NCBI GenBank assembly: GCA_025360125.1
Contig: JANYCU010000021.1
Location: forward strand, 62,001-126,000
Length of the DNA stretch: 64,000 nucleotides
Origin: Armatimonadota bacterium
GTDB taxonomy: Bacteria; Armatimonadota; Fimbriimonadia; Fimbriimonadales; Fimbriimonadaceae
Direction: 5' to 3'
The notes beneath the pieces are model-generated. The model saw only the letters and a list, made by a program, of their open reading frames with translations. It was not told where the DNA came from and searched no databases. Below, piece by piece: positions 18,124 through 24,898 of the stretch. The position numbers and the translations under genes are program-made. Position 1 is the first letter of the stretch. Each line of letters starts with the position of its first letter.

Positions 18124-18262
18124 TTTCCCCCTCCTGTCGCTTTGGACGGGGGAGGGCTTTTGTCGAAGTATATGCGTCCCGCTTGTGTCTTTGATCGCAG
18201 AGCGATCTTTCGGAGTGCGATGACCTGTCATCGCTTTGAGCCTGCGAAGCCTGCTTCGCTGA
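18124..18262. repeat. Cluster of short hairpins between the glycosyltransferase and a broken gene
   Basis: The segment has CCCTCC...GGAGGG at 18125-18155 followed by a T-rich stretch (possible terminator). After it come three compact palindromes of the type ATCGC-AGA-GCGAT, GCGATGAC-CTG-TCATCGC and GCGAAGC-CT-GCTTCGC. They resemble the hairpins at 50531-50572 and look like an intergenic repeat family. No gene is visible in 18116-18323. Confidence 0.5.
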
Positions 18263-18323
18263 AAAGTATAGAAAATATGCACCGCAACGAATCCTTCCTC
18301 AACCGAGAATATTAACTACATAT

Positions 18324-18851
18324 ATGCCAAAGGAGAAATCAAAATGGTGGTTAATCCGAGGACTTTCGTTGACCGCAGGACTCCTCTTTGCCTGCGGTGG
18401 AACCGCACTTTGGCTACGCGCCGATCGCTCCTTCAACTTGATCGGAAAGTACAACGGCCAACTTATTCCATATGGAATGAAGTCCACACGACAAACCGCC
18501 AAGCTAGTAGCGTGAGCAAAGAAGGACAAAAGCTACCTCTGCTTTGAATTCACTGGCGACCCCAAAATAATCAAAGCCGACATTGAGGCTGAACTGAGGG
18601 AGAAGAACTGGACTGTAGACGACAGCGTGGAAGGCTTCTACACCGGAACCGATTTCACGCCAAATATACATAACGGATTTCCCATTCAGGAAATCTCAAA
18701 CATACAAGACTTCGCCTCGTTCGACTATGACTCTAGAGACCTCGACGTCCCTAAAGGAATCACCTGCATCTTCATCGTGATGCGCAAATCAAACTACGCC
18801 GAATTAACCTACCACTGGACTCACCACAACCAAAAGTCACCTGAGAATTAG
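18324..18851 (+). pseudogene. Membrane-anchored hypothetical gene interrupted by an in-frame TGA
   Basis: The frame from ATG 18324 codes for an N-terminal membrane anchor (about residues 9-30) and a short exported part, then meets TGA at 18513-18515. The same frame continues open for another 111 codons (KSYLCFEFTGDPK... to TAG/TAA at 18851), with protein-like composition and no shift. One point change would restore a 175-residue protein. A TTAACT hexamer 6 nt before the ATG fits the local promoter pattern. It could be a recent nonsense mutant, a readthrough gene or a sequencing error. No family is recognised. Confidence 0.6.
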
Positions 18852-18906
18852 GGGCCGAACCGGGAATGAGAATCTAAATTAATGGTTGAGACGAAGGCCA
18901 GAAGAG

Positions 18907-19416
18907 TCATCGTTCTCCACCAGCTACTTGCACCAACATTCTATCGCCACTAGCAAAGACATTTGCCGCTGAATCCGTCTCGTACACAAATCCGCCTTCG
19001 AGTACCGGCCCCATGAACCGTTTTAGAAACTCCACAACCTGATTTCGAGCTGACGGCTCCAAGGCGAGAATGACCTTTCCGTACCGAATACTCTCGATCC
19101 GCAGCATGTTCATTCCCGGAATAACGTTGATTCCGACGCCAAGTGCCGCCACGATGCTCTGCAATTCCTTGTTCGACAAAACTTCGGGAATCTCCGCCCT
19201 CCGAATGTCCAACTCGATCGGCTTGATTTCTAAAATGGCCTGAGACATGCGATTTCGAGCCTGAACTGCCATATCCGAACTCGCCTGCTCGACAAGAATC
19301 AACTCTGATTCTAAGCCCTTCTCAACGCAATCAACCAAATAACTCATGCCCTGTCTCATTCTATTCGCATTGCCAAATATATCCAAGCCTGGAAGCTTGG
19401 ATGAGAGAAAAATCAA
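18907..19416 (-). CDS. Degenerate GyrB/ParE Toprim-domain-like protein, catalytic residues lost
   Basis: From about residue 27 the 169 aa product follows the GyrB Toprim module in order: LVDC before the metal motif, E43 at the EGDSA position but reading EQASS, then QAILEIKPIELDIRRAEI, LSNKELQSIVAALGVGI, IRYGKVILAL and FVYETDS. The DxDxD metal site of GyrB is absent; residues 118-125 read LALEPSAR. Thus the fold signature persists while the acidic cleavage centre is gone. No ATPase or other gyrase domains accompany it. The nominal start is TTG at 19416; ATG codons at 19359 and 19347 are alternatives and would drop the unaligned N-terminus. It is either a decaying fragment or a repurposed non-catalytic protein. 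Confidence 0.65.
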   Translation of the reverse strand: MIFLSSKLPGLDIFGNANRMRQGMSYLVDCVEKGLESELILVEQASSDMAVQARNRMSQAILEIKPIELDIRRAEIPEVLSNKELQSIVAALGVGINVIPGMNMLRIESIRYGKVILALEPSARNQVVEFLKRFMGPVLEGGFVYETDSAANVFASGDRMLVQVAGGER

Positions 19417-19460
19417 ATGCCGCCAGAATGCCCTCGCTCCATAGGGGCTAAAATACGATC

Positions 19461-19553
19461 ATGATCTCTTCTCTTCTCTGCCTTGCCGCAATCCAAAACC
19501 CGCTGACTCAAGATAGCCATTGCATCTCGATCATCCATGGAACTACGATTTGA
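19461..19553 (+). pseudogene. Truncated duplicate of the penicillin-acylase-family 5' end
   Basis: ATG 19461 opens a 30-codon frame reading MISSLLCLAAIQNPLTQD then a short tail to TGA at 19551. It parallels the start of the intact acylase at 20441 (MISSLLCLLTLQAPLARD) residue by residue to the conserved IHG-T position. The sequence just upstream is also duplicated (GCTAAA-TAC--C before ATGAT), including the -10 hexamer. Its stop overlaps the TTG start of the following lipoprotein gene. It is a relic of a partial gene duplication that still carries promoter and leader. Confidence 0.7.
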
Positions 19554-20293
19554 ATAAACAGTTCAACATTATTATCCCTTGCATACTGGTCCTCGCTTCC
19601 TGCGGCAAGTCATCGCCTCCAAGAGATTTCACGAAAATCGAAATGGTGTCAGTTCCGGCGGGAGAGTTCAAGATGGGAGGCAACGATAATAGGCTTCACA
19701 CCGTCAACCTTGAAGCTTTCTGGATTGGAAAAACCGATATCACGGTGGCCGAATTTAAAGCTTATTGTTCGGCAACACGAGTCGATTTCGCTAAGTTTAA
19801 GGCGCCAGATTGGGGCTGGCGTGATGATCACCCGATGGTGAATGTTTCGTAGCAAGAAGCTCGCGACTATTGCAAATGGGCTGGGGGAGACTTGCCCACC
19901 GAGGCGCAGTGGGAGAAAGCCGCAAGAGGCACTGATGGCCGCGAATTCCCTTGGGGTGACGAGTATGACGCAAATAAGCTATGTTGCTCAAAGAGTCGTT
20001 TTGGCGATGCAAATTCAACTGCTGCGGTTGGGTCATTTCCCGACGGTGCAAGCCCTTACGGTTGTTTGGATATGGCAGGTAACGTCTGGCAATGGTGCCT
20101 TGATATCAAAGTCCCCGACGCTCATCAACCAAAAGGTATTAGGCCGAATTCTGGCGAAAGGCGCGTGACAAAGGGTTCCTCATGGTCAAGCTGGAACGAT
20201 GAGAGCTTCCGTTCTGCAGCGCGGGGCAGCAGTATTCCCACGCTTCGGAGTGACAGAACGGGGTTTCGTCTGGTGCGCTCTTCGTCGCGTTAG
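19550..20293 (+). pseudogene. Formylglycine-generating-enzyme-like (SUMF1) lipoprotein gene with an in-frame TAG
   Basis: A lipoprotein signal (n-region NKQ, hydrophobic stretch, lipobox LASC) is followed by an FGE-sulfatase domain: MVSVPAGEFKMGG, FWIGKTDITVAEF, then [53 protein letters not shown] and a C-terminal GFRLVRS. The TAG at 19850-19852 sits exactly where the family has the conserved Trp of VSWxxA, so a single TGG-to-TAG change explains it. Both halves are otherwise intact and in frame. TTG 19550 is chosen because GGAA lies 7 nt upstream and it gives a proper signal peptide. FGE-like lipoproteins often lack sulfatase-activating Cys residues, so function was uncertain even before the stop. 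Confidence 0.78.
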
Positions 20294-20428
20294 GTCTTTG
20301 GCGTCTAGCCACTGGGTTGGCTAGTAGGTAGATTTCCGGCCTAGTTGCAATGGTTCTCAAAATTCTCACAGCCCACAATTTTTCCTCCCCTGTGCTCTGA
20401 GCTTTGTGCTCTGACCTCTGATTCACGC

Positions 20429-20434
20429 TAAACT
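20429..20434 (+). promoter_or_regulatory. -10 hexamer of the acylase gene (leaderless type)
   Basis: TAAACT ends 6 nt before the ATG at 20441, with no Shine-Dalgarno site. The duplicated relic has TAAAAT at 19449-19454, also 6 nt before its ATG, so the arrangement was copied with the gene start. Confidence 0.5.
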
Positions 20435-20440
20435 ACCAAC

Positions 20441-22591
20441 ATGATATCTTCCCTTCTATGCCTATTAACCCTACAGGCTCCACTCGCACGCGACGCCTAC
20501 GGAGTCCCTGTCATTCACGGGAAAACAATGGATGAGGCGATGATGTGGGCCGGTTACTCGGTCGCGCAGGACCGAATGTGGCAAATGGAGATGAGCCGTC
20601 GCGGAGCCCGCAGTCGTCTGGCCGAGGCGTTTGGCCCCTCCTTTGTTGCAGCTGACAAACAACAATTTCAACAGTTCTACACCCCCGCCGAGCTTCAACA
20701 ACAGTTCGACCACCTACCAAGCAAGATGAAAAGTTGGTTCGTGGCCTACACCAAGGGCGTAAACAAGTACCTCGACGAGGGCAACCTTCCCCCGGAATAC
20801 GCCAAAAATGACATGAAGGCCGAACCTTGGACGGTGCTGGATTCGGCCGCAATCACCATCAACTTAGTTCAACTCTTTGGCCGGGGCGGAGCGGGTGAAC
20901 TGCGAAACCTCGCGATGTACAAGTACTTGGAACTTCAACCCAAAGTCGCGAAGCGTTCGCTCGACGTATTTGGCGATTTTGCTTGGCAAAACGATCCCAA
21001 AGCGATTCCGACCTGCTACCCCGAGGATGACACCGTCAAGCCAGTCGTCTTTCCGAACCCAACTCCAGCGCAATCCCTGAAGCACCTCACAATGCTCCCC
21101 GACCTTGGAGTGTTCGAGCTTCTGCCCGGAATTCGAGTCGTGAGCCTCGACGAAAGCAAGCGGAAATCTGAACTCCTCGCGACTCCATTTAAAACCGGCA
21201 GCTACTGCGTCGTGGTCAACAAAGGTCGGTCGGCAACGGGCAATGCTATGTTGCTGAGCGGGCCGCAAATGGGCTTCACGGTTCCATCGATCTGTCACGA
21301 AATGTCGATCCATGCTCCCGAGATGGATCTGGCTGGAATGGACGTTCCGGGTGTCCCCGGAGTGGTGGTGGGCGCCACCGACGACGCGGCGTGGGGACTC
21401 ACCACCGGAGTTGCCGACACCGAAGACATCTACGTGATGAAGACTATCGAGCAAGGCTATGTCGTCGATGGAATCAACAAGAAAACAAAGCTCACAACCC
21501 AAGACATTCGGGTCAAAGGGGGCGAAACGGTCAAGGTTGTCCGAGAAGACACCGAGTTTGGTCCGATTGTATTCGAAGTCAAGCCAAAGCTAACTGCGTT
21601 TGCCCGAAAGCGAGCGTATCAGGGTCGAGAGCTTCAGTCCTACGAAGCGGTCGCCGGGCTATGGACGACCAAGACCAAACAAGACTTTGAAAAAGCTACT
21701 CGCCGAGCAACGATGAACTTCAACTGTTTCGTTGCGCTTAAGTCGGGCGATATCGGGTGGCGATATTTGGGAGAGGTTCCGCTAAGGGCCACGGAATTCG
21801 ATCCTCGCTTCCCTCTTCCTGCAACAAAGGCGACTGCCTGGAAAGGTATTGTGCCATTTGACCAAATGCCCAATGTTTGGAATCCAAAGCGAGGCTGGAT
21901 CTGCAATTGGAACAACAAGCCCGTTTCTTGGTGGCCCAATCTCGATACCCCGGCGTGGGGAGAGTCGTTCCGCAACAATGTGTTGGTGAGTCACCTATTG
22001 CCCGCAGGAAAGAAAACCATCGGAGATCTGGAGCAGGCGGTCGTGACCCTGGCGACGATGAGCGACACCTACAGCACTTTTGCCCCCTTCTTGCAGGGGC
22101 AGGAAACCTTGTCGACTTTCCATGGCGCACTAATGGCAAATTCTCTCGATGCTTCGATCTATAGCCGTTTCATCGTAGAGTTGCGAAAGTTAATCTTCAC
22201 GCCAACCACCGGAAACTTTGCTGGAGCCGATAATTTCTCGCTCGTTGCTCAGCCCGATGTGATGGCCAAGGCACTACGAGGCGAAACGAAATTCGACTAC
22301 CTCGCTGGCAGGTCGGCGAGTGACATCGTCGCTACTGCGCTTGAAAATGCCAAGAATGCGACGGGTCTCAAACCGTTTGAAGTGTCAACGATTCCGGTTC
22401 CGGCAGGTAGCGGGCTTGCTCCGATCCCCTACCGAAACCGTGGAACCTATATTCAAATCGTCGAGCTTGGCAAGACAACCATGGGACGCAACATTGTTAC
22501 ACCGGGAGTCGCGACGGCAGGGCCTCACTCGTATGATCAAGCCGACCTTGCGCGAAACTTTACTTACAAAGGAATGAACATCCAGCCGTGA
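20441..22591 (+). CDS. Penicillin acylase family (Ntn) amidohydrolase
   Basis: 716 aa member of the N-terminal nucleophile amidase family that includes penicillin and acyl-homoserine-lactone acylases. A short signal peptide is followed by the alpha-chain motif DAYGVPVIHG and the AGYSVAQDRMWQMEM segment. The beta chain would start at S254 in FKTGS, the autocatalytic nucleophile, followed by the GRSATGNAMLLSGPQM loop. The motif after the Ser (SYCVVV) departs from the usual SNNW, so substrate preference may differ. It is expected to be processed into two chains in the periplasm. It is followed convergently by a small secreted protein gene with no gap. Confidence 0.88.
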   Translation: MISSLLCLLTLQAPLARDAYGVPVIHGKTMDEAMMWAGYSVAQDRMWQMEMSRRGARSRLAEAFGPSFVAADKQQFQQFYTPAELQQQFDHLPSKMKSWFVAYTKGVNKYLDEGNLPPEYAKNDMKAEPWTVLDSAAITINLVQLFGRGGAGELRNLAMYKYLELQPKVAKRSLDVFGDFAWQNDPKAIPTCYPEDDTVKPVVFPNPTPAQSLKHLTMLPDLGVFELLPGIRVVSLDESKRKSELLATPFKTGSYCVVVNKGRSATGNAMLLSGPQMGFTVPSICHEMSIHAPEMDLAGMDVPGVPGVVVGATDDAAWGLTTGVADTEDIYVMKTIEQGYVVDGINKKTKLTTQDIRVKGGETVKVVREDTEFGPIVFEVKPKLTAFARKRAYQGRELQSYEAVAGLWTTKTKQDFEKATRRATMNFNCFVALKSGDIGWRYLGEVPLRATEFDPRFPLPATKATAWKGIVPFDQMPNVWNPKRGWICNWNNKPVSWWPNLDTPAWGESFRNNVLVSHLLPAGKKTIGDLEQAVVTLATMSDTYSTFAPFLQGQETLSTFHGALMANSLDASIYSRFIVELRKLIFTPTTGNFAGADNFSLVAQPDVMAKALRGETKFDYLAGRSASDIVATALENAKNATGLKPFEVSTIPVPAGSGLAPIPYRNRGTYIQIVELGKTTMGRNIVTPGVATAGPHSYDQADLARNFTYKGMNIQP

Positions 22592-23008
22592 TCAATTAAT
22601 GGAGATTTCTTTCCAATAAGGAATGGTGGCCGCGATCATCGCCCAGCTTCTTCCGGTGGAAGTGTCGAGTCGAACCAAGGATGCCCCATCGCCCTGGCCT
22701 TCAACAACATCATATCGACCAGCGTCTCCGACAGCGGCAGTACCTGGTTCGGTCACTGGGAGCCACGAGTACTTCATGTTTTTTCCGGTTCCGGACAAAC
22801 TCGCGATCACGAGACGTTGGGTGAGGCCAGTTTTCGAGCTAAAACGATACGTGGTCGATGCTGTGTGGAGAAGGCGATAGCCATGCGAATCGGCAACTCT
22901 CAAGATTTGTCCACCGTTCGTCAATTGCGCACGAGCGCTTTGAAGTCCGAAGAGGGCCGAGGCGGCGAGAACGGTCAACAGGGCGAAACTTCCAGTTTGA
23001 ATCTTCAC
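22592..23008 (-). CDS. Small secreted protein of unknown function
   Basis: 138 aa with a clear Sec signal peptide (basic MKIQTG, hydrophobic core, AxA cleavage near residue 26) and a beta-rich mature part. The start is GTG. It is convergent with the acylase gene, ending on the base after the acylase stop. No family is recognised; two Trp-containing segments (KYSWLPV, GRSWAMIA) suggest a small lectin-like or beta-sandwich fold, which is speculation. Confidence 0.68.
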   Translation of the reverse strand: MKIQTGSFALLTVLAASALFGLQSARAQLTNGGQILRVADSHGYRLLHTASTTYRFSSKTGLTQRLVIASLSGTGKNMKYSWLPVTEPGTAAVGDAGRYDVVEGQGDGASLVRLDTSTGRSWAMIAATIPYWKEISIN

Positions 23009-23113
23009 AAATCAATCGTAAGCTATTCCTCGCTCCGAGTCAATGCCGCAACGCGATTGGTTTCTGATTTTAGTGGTTGGTTTTCCAGGTTTATGCGGGA
23101 CAATAGAAATACT

Positions 23114-23542
23114 ATGAAAGGAATCCAGGGTCTTTTGGTCATGTTGACGTTTGTCGGTGTTGGCTGCGGCGGAGATGGCGGGGCTGCGACGTCTTTTAGG
23201 GCGGGTACCTATGAAGGCACGGTAACCGAGCCTGGTCGAGCCTATGCTGGTGTCCAAATTATTGTTCAACCGAATGGAACCGTGACTGGCACCTGTACGA
23301 TCAACAGTGCTACGAGTGCTGCCATTATGGGCCGAGCAACCTTGACCGGAACCGCTAATATGCAGACTGGCAAATTTGACGTGTCTGGTTTCTATGTGTC
23401 CAACATGCCGGGGCCTCCGGGTGGTGGTGGCGGCGCAATTCACGTCACGGGAACCATTCCTAGCGAAGGGACAACAGCCAACCAGATGACGGTCGACGAT
23501 AACGGATACATCTTCTCGGGTTCGATTGGCCCTGCGCTCTAA
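23114..23542 (+). CDS. Small lipoprotein of unknown function
   Basis: 142 aa from ATG 23114. A hydrophobic signal ends in the lipobox VGVGC, followed by a Gly-rich spacer and a repetitive beta-type body (GTYEGTV, NGTVTGTCTI, ATLTGTANM, GTIPSEGT) typical of surface lipoproteins. A longer open frame exists upstream, but the signal peptide decides this start. Its stop overlaps the stop of the opposite-strand DUF4272-like remnant. Function is unknown. Confidence 0.72.
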   Translation: MKGIQGLLVMLTFVGVGCGGDGGAATSFRAGTYEGTVTEPGRAYAGVQIIVQPNGTVTGTCTINSATSAAIMGRATLTGTANMQTGKFDVSGFYVSNMPGPPGGGGGAIHVTGTIPSEGTTANQMTVDDNGYIFSGSIGPAL

Positions 23543-23679
23543 GTATCAGTCGTGACGTCATCCCAATCTTGTGGTTCTTCCAATTCATATACCATCCAGT
23601 TGATGGCATAGTGCCACTCCTGCACGACTTCGCCATCAACACCAACGGGGCAGACTTTCGATTTATTCTTGCGTCGCAA
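23539..23679 (-). pseudogene. DUF4272-like mini-gene or internally deleted remnant
   Basis: A 46-codon frame from TTG 23679 begins RRKNKSKVCPVG and ends VVQEWHYAINWMVYELEE then DWDDVTTDT. The end matches the C-terminal signature of DUF4272 proteins (ERHxALNW and WDDVxTDT), and the start resembles their N-terminal RRKxxS, while the roughly 150 residues normally between them are missing. It lies 14 nt after the downstream end of the DUF1801-like gene on the same strand. It is too short to have been an obvious gene. It is most likely a deletion derivative, though a functional micro-protein cannot be excluded. Confidence 0.45.
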
Positions 23680-23693
23680 GAGCTTTCACCAGT

Positions 23694-24128
23694 TCACGCC
23701 GCGCCATGTTGAGATTCAAACCCGTGTCGAATGGCCGCTTGAAGGACATCAAGGTTGATATCCCTGATTGTTTTGAACCGGATGCAGTAGCCAGTCACGC
23801 TCGCCTTGCCTAAAGTTTCTCCGAAAGTCTTGGCCAGGAATGTCTTATCCGTCAGTCCAAGGATGTAGACCGAGATTCCAGTTTTGTTGGCACTCAAGCC
23901 AATTCGATAGAACTCTCTCGCCGTTCCGTCGGCATATTTAATAGTGTAAAAGCCATATCCAATGTTAGGGTTCGCTACGACCTTGCCTTCGCTGTTTTTG
24001 CCATCGGTGAACCATAATCTGCACCCCGGCGATACTTGCAGTGTGAGCTCATGCAAGGTGTTCATCTCACTTCGTTTTGGTTCCGGTTGGCTCACAATAT
24101 ATTCCTGGATCTGCTGCTCAACTTTCAT
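23694..24128 (-). CDS. DUF1801 / YdhG-like protein
   Basis: 144 aa protein of the DUF1801 alpha/beta family, structurally related to frataxin-like iron chaperones. Visible features are the N-terminal YIVSQPEPKRSEMNTLHELT, the central IGYGFYTIKYADG and the C-terminal TGYCIRFKTIRDINLDVL, which is the conserved CIRFKxxxDID signature. The biochemical role of this family is unsettled. It is a single gene, followed on the same strand by the DUF4272-like remnant. Confidence 0.75.
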   Translation of the reverse strand: MKVEQQIQEYIVSQPEPKRSEMNTLHELTLQVSPGCRLWFTDGKNSEGKVVANPNIGYGFYTIKYADGTAREFYRIGLSANKTGISVYILGLTDKTFLAKTFGETLGKASVTGYCIRFKTIRDINLDVLQAAIRHGFESQHGAA

Positions 24129-24275
24129 TTTGGTACCGCCTATTTATCCCATATTTTACAACGTGGTCCAGTGAAAATGAAAAGATCTACGGATCATTGA
24201 CAATGGCGGTTCATCGTGGAAGAACCGAATTAAGACTGGTTAAAGTGCAGACCGAAGGCTGAAGGCTTCTGTTGA

Positions 24276-24343
24276 TTTTGGTACTCCTGACGGGATACCG
24301 CCAAAGGCGGCGCTACGCTAACGAACCCGCGATCTTCGCCGTG
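24276..24343 (-). repeat. Partial tRNA-Glu copy 1 with palindromic insertion in the T-loop
   Basis: On the + strand 24276-24296 repeats the CCA/acceptor/T-stem part of the tRNA-Glu at 24542, then 25 nt are inserted (24297-24321, with ACCGCCAAAGGCGGCGCTACG as its opening), and 24322-24343 resumes the tRNA (CGAACCCGCGATCTTCGCCGTG, 22 nt). The copy then diverges, so acceptor 5' strand and D-arm are lost. It is not a functional tRNA. Confidence 0.8.
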
Positions 24344-24406
24344 CCAAGAAAATCGAACTGTGCGATGTCGTCCGAATCGGCGCTCATGACGGCTTTCGCT
24401 AAAGTG

Positions 24407-24456
24407 TTGGTACTCCTGACGGGATACCGCCAAAGGCGGCGCTACGCTAACGAACC
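24407..24456 (-). repeat. Partial tRNA-Glu copy 2 with the same palindromic insertion
   Basis: 24407-24425 repeats the tRNA-Glu 3' end, the same 25-nt insertion follows at 24426-24450, and only CGAACC of the tRNA remains after it. The copies are 130 nt apart and the intact tRNA follows about 136 nt later, giving a stepped series. The identical insertion in both copies shows that the second arose by duplication of the first. Confidence 0.8.
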
Positions 24457-24501
24457 GCAGATGCTTCGCATCCCACGATTTCTCACCCTGACATATGCCA
24501 A

Positions 24502-24537
24502 AAACGGAAAGCAACCAAAGCGTGCTCTCCGTTTTTA
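24502..24537 (-). terminator. Terminator hairpin downstream of tRNA-Glu
   Basis: AAAACGGA and TCCGTTTTT form a stem around an 18-nt loop, directly downstream of the tRNA 3' end when read on the minus strand. A T run follows in both directions, so it may be bidirectional. Confidence 0.65.
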
Positions 24538-24541
24538 ATTT

Positions 24542-24618
24542 TGGTACTCCTGACGGGATTCGAACCCGCGATCTTCGCCGTGAGAGGGCGATGTCCTAAA
24601 CCGCTAGACGACAGGAGC
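24542..24618 (-). tRNA. tRNA-Glu (anticodon CTC)
   Basis: 77 nt including an encoded CCA. Minus-strand reading gives acceptor GCTCCTG pairing with CAGGAGT (terminal G-T), D-arm GTCTAGCGGTTTAGGAC, anticodon stem CGCC/GGCG with loop CTCTCAC (anticodon CTC), and T-arm CGGG-TTCGAAT-CCCG. The D-arm and anticodon are those of tRNA-Glu decoding GAG. Partial 3' copies lie immediately downstream. Confidence 0.95.
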
Positions 24619-24718
24619 AGACAGGGCTATAAGATACCTGATCAACATCTGAGTTCATGCTCTGGTTGGCAGTAAGCGAGTCAACGGCGCTCGATGCAAA
24701 TGTTGGGTTGCTCGGGGT

Positions 24719-24726
24719 GGTACAAT
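24719..24726 (+). promoter_or_regulatory. Extended -10 promoter of the 41-aa basic protein gene
   Basis: TGG followed by TACAAT forms an extended -10. The hexamer ends 7 nt before ATG 24734, so transcription should begin at the ATG itself. No Shine-Dalgarno site exists. Confidence 0.55.
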
Positions 24727-24733
24727 AGTCAGC

Positions 24734-24859
24734 ATGTCTAAGAAAGTTCGTCCAAAATTGTTTAAGAGAGTCAAAATGAAGGCGTCGACTCGAAAAGTAA
24801 GGGCTAAGAGCAAAGCCATGAAGTCGGGACGAATGAAGCTTAAGACAACCCTGAAGTAA
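24734..24859 (+). CDS. Small highly basic protein, 41 aa, probably leaderless
   Basis: ATG 24734 to TAA 24857-24859 codes for 41 residues, about 18 of them Lys or Arg and only neutral residues otherwise (MSKKVRPKLFKRVKMKAS at the start). An extended -10 sits 7 nt upstream and a perfect terminator follows the stop directly, so this is a complete one-gene transcription unit. Composition suggests a nucleic-acid-binding or ribosome-associated protein, such as a small lineage-specific ribosomal protein. No known family is recognised. Confidence 0.7.
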   Translation: MSKKVRPKLFKRVKMKASTRKVRAKSKAMKSGRMKLKTTLK

Positions 24860-24860
24860 A

Positions 24861-24885
24861 AAAGACCCTACGGGGTCTTTTTTTT
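24861..24885 (+). terminator. Rho-independent terminator after the 41-aa gene
   Basis: AAAGACCC, a TACG tetraloop and GGGTCTTT form a perfect 8-bp stem followed by a run of T. It begins 2 nt after the stop codon. Confidence 0.93.
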
Positions 24886-24898
24886 GCCCTGCAGAAAA

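Noticed and set aside
18513-18515. Selenocysteine codon
   Set aside because: The TGA follows Ala in a non-catalytic segment, no family with Sec at that place is known to me, and no obvious SECIS hairpin follows. A simple mutation is more likely.
22817-23113. Longer start for the 23114 lipoprotein gene
   Set aside because: The extension overlaps the opposite-strand secreted protein gene and would bury the lipoprotein signal peptide inside the protein.
24276-24456. Additional tRNA-Glu genes
   Set aside because: Both copies lack the 5' acceptor strand, D-arm and most of the anticodon arm, and the T-loop is interrupted. They cannot fold as tRNAs.
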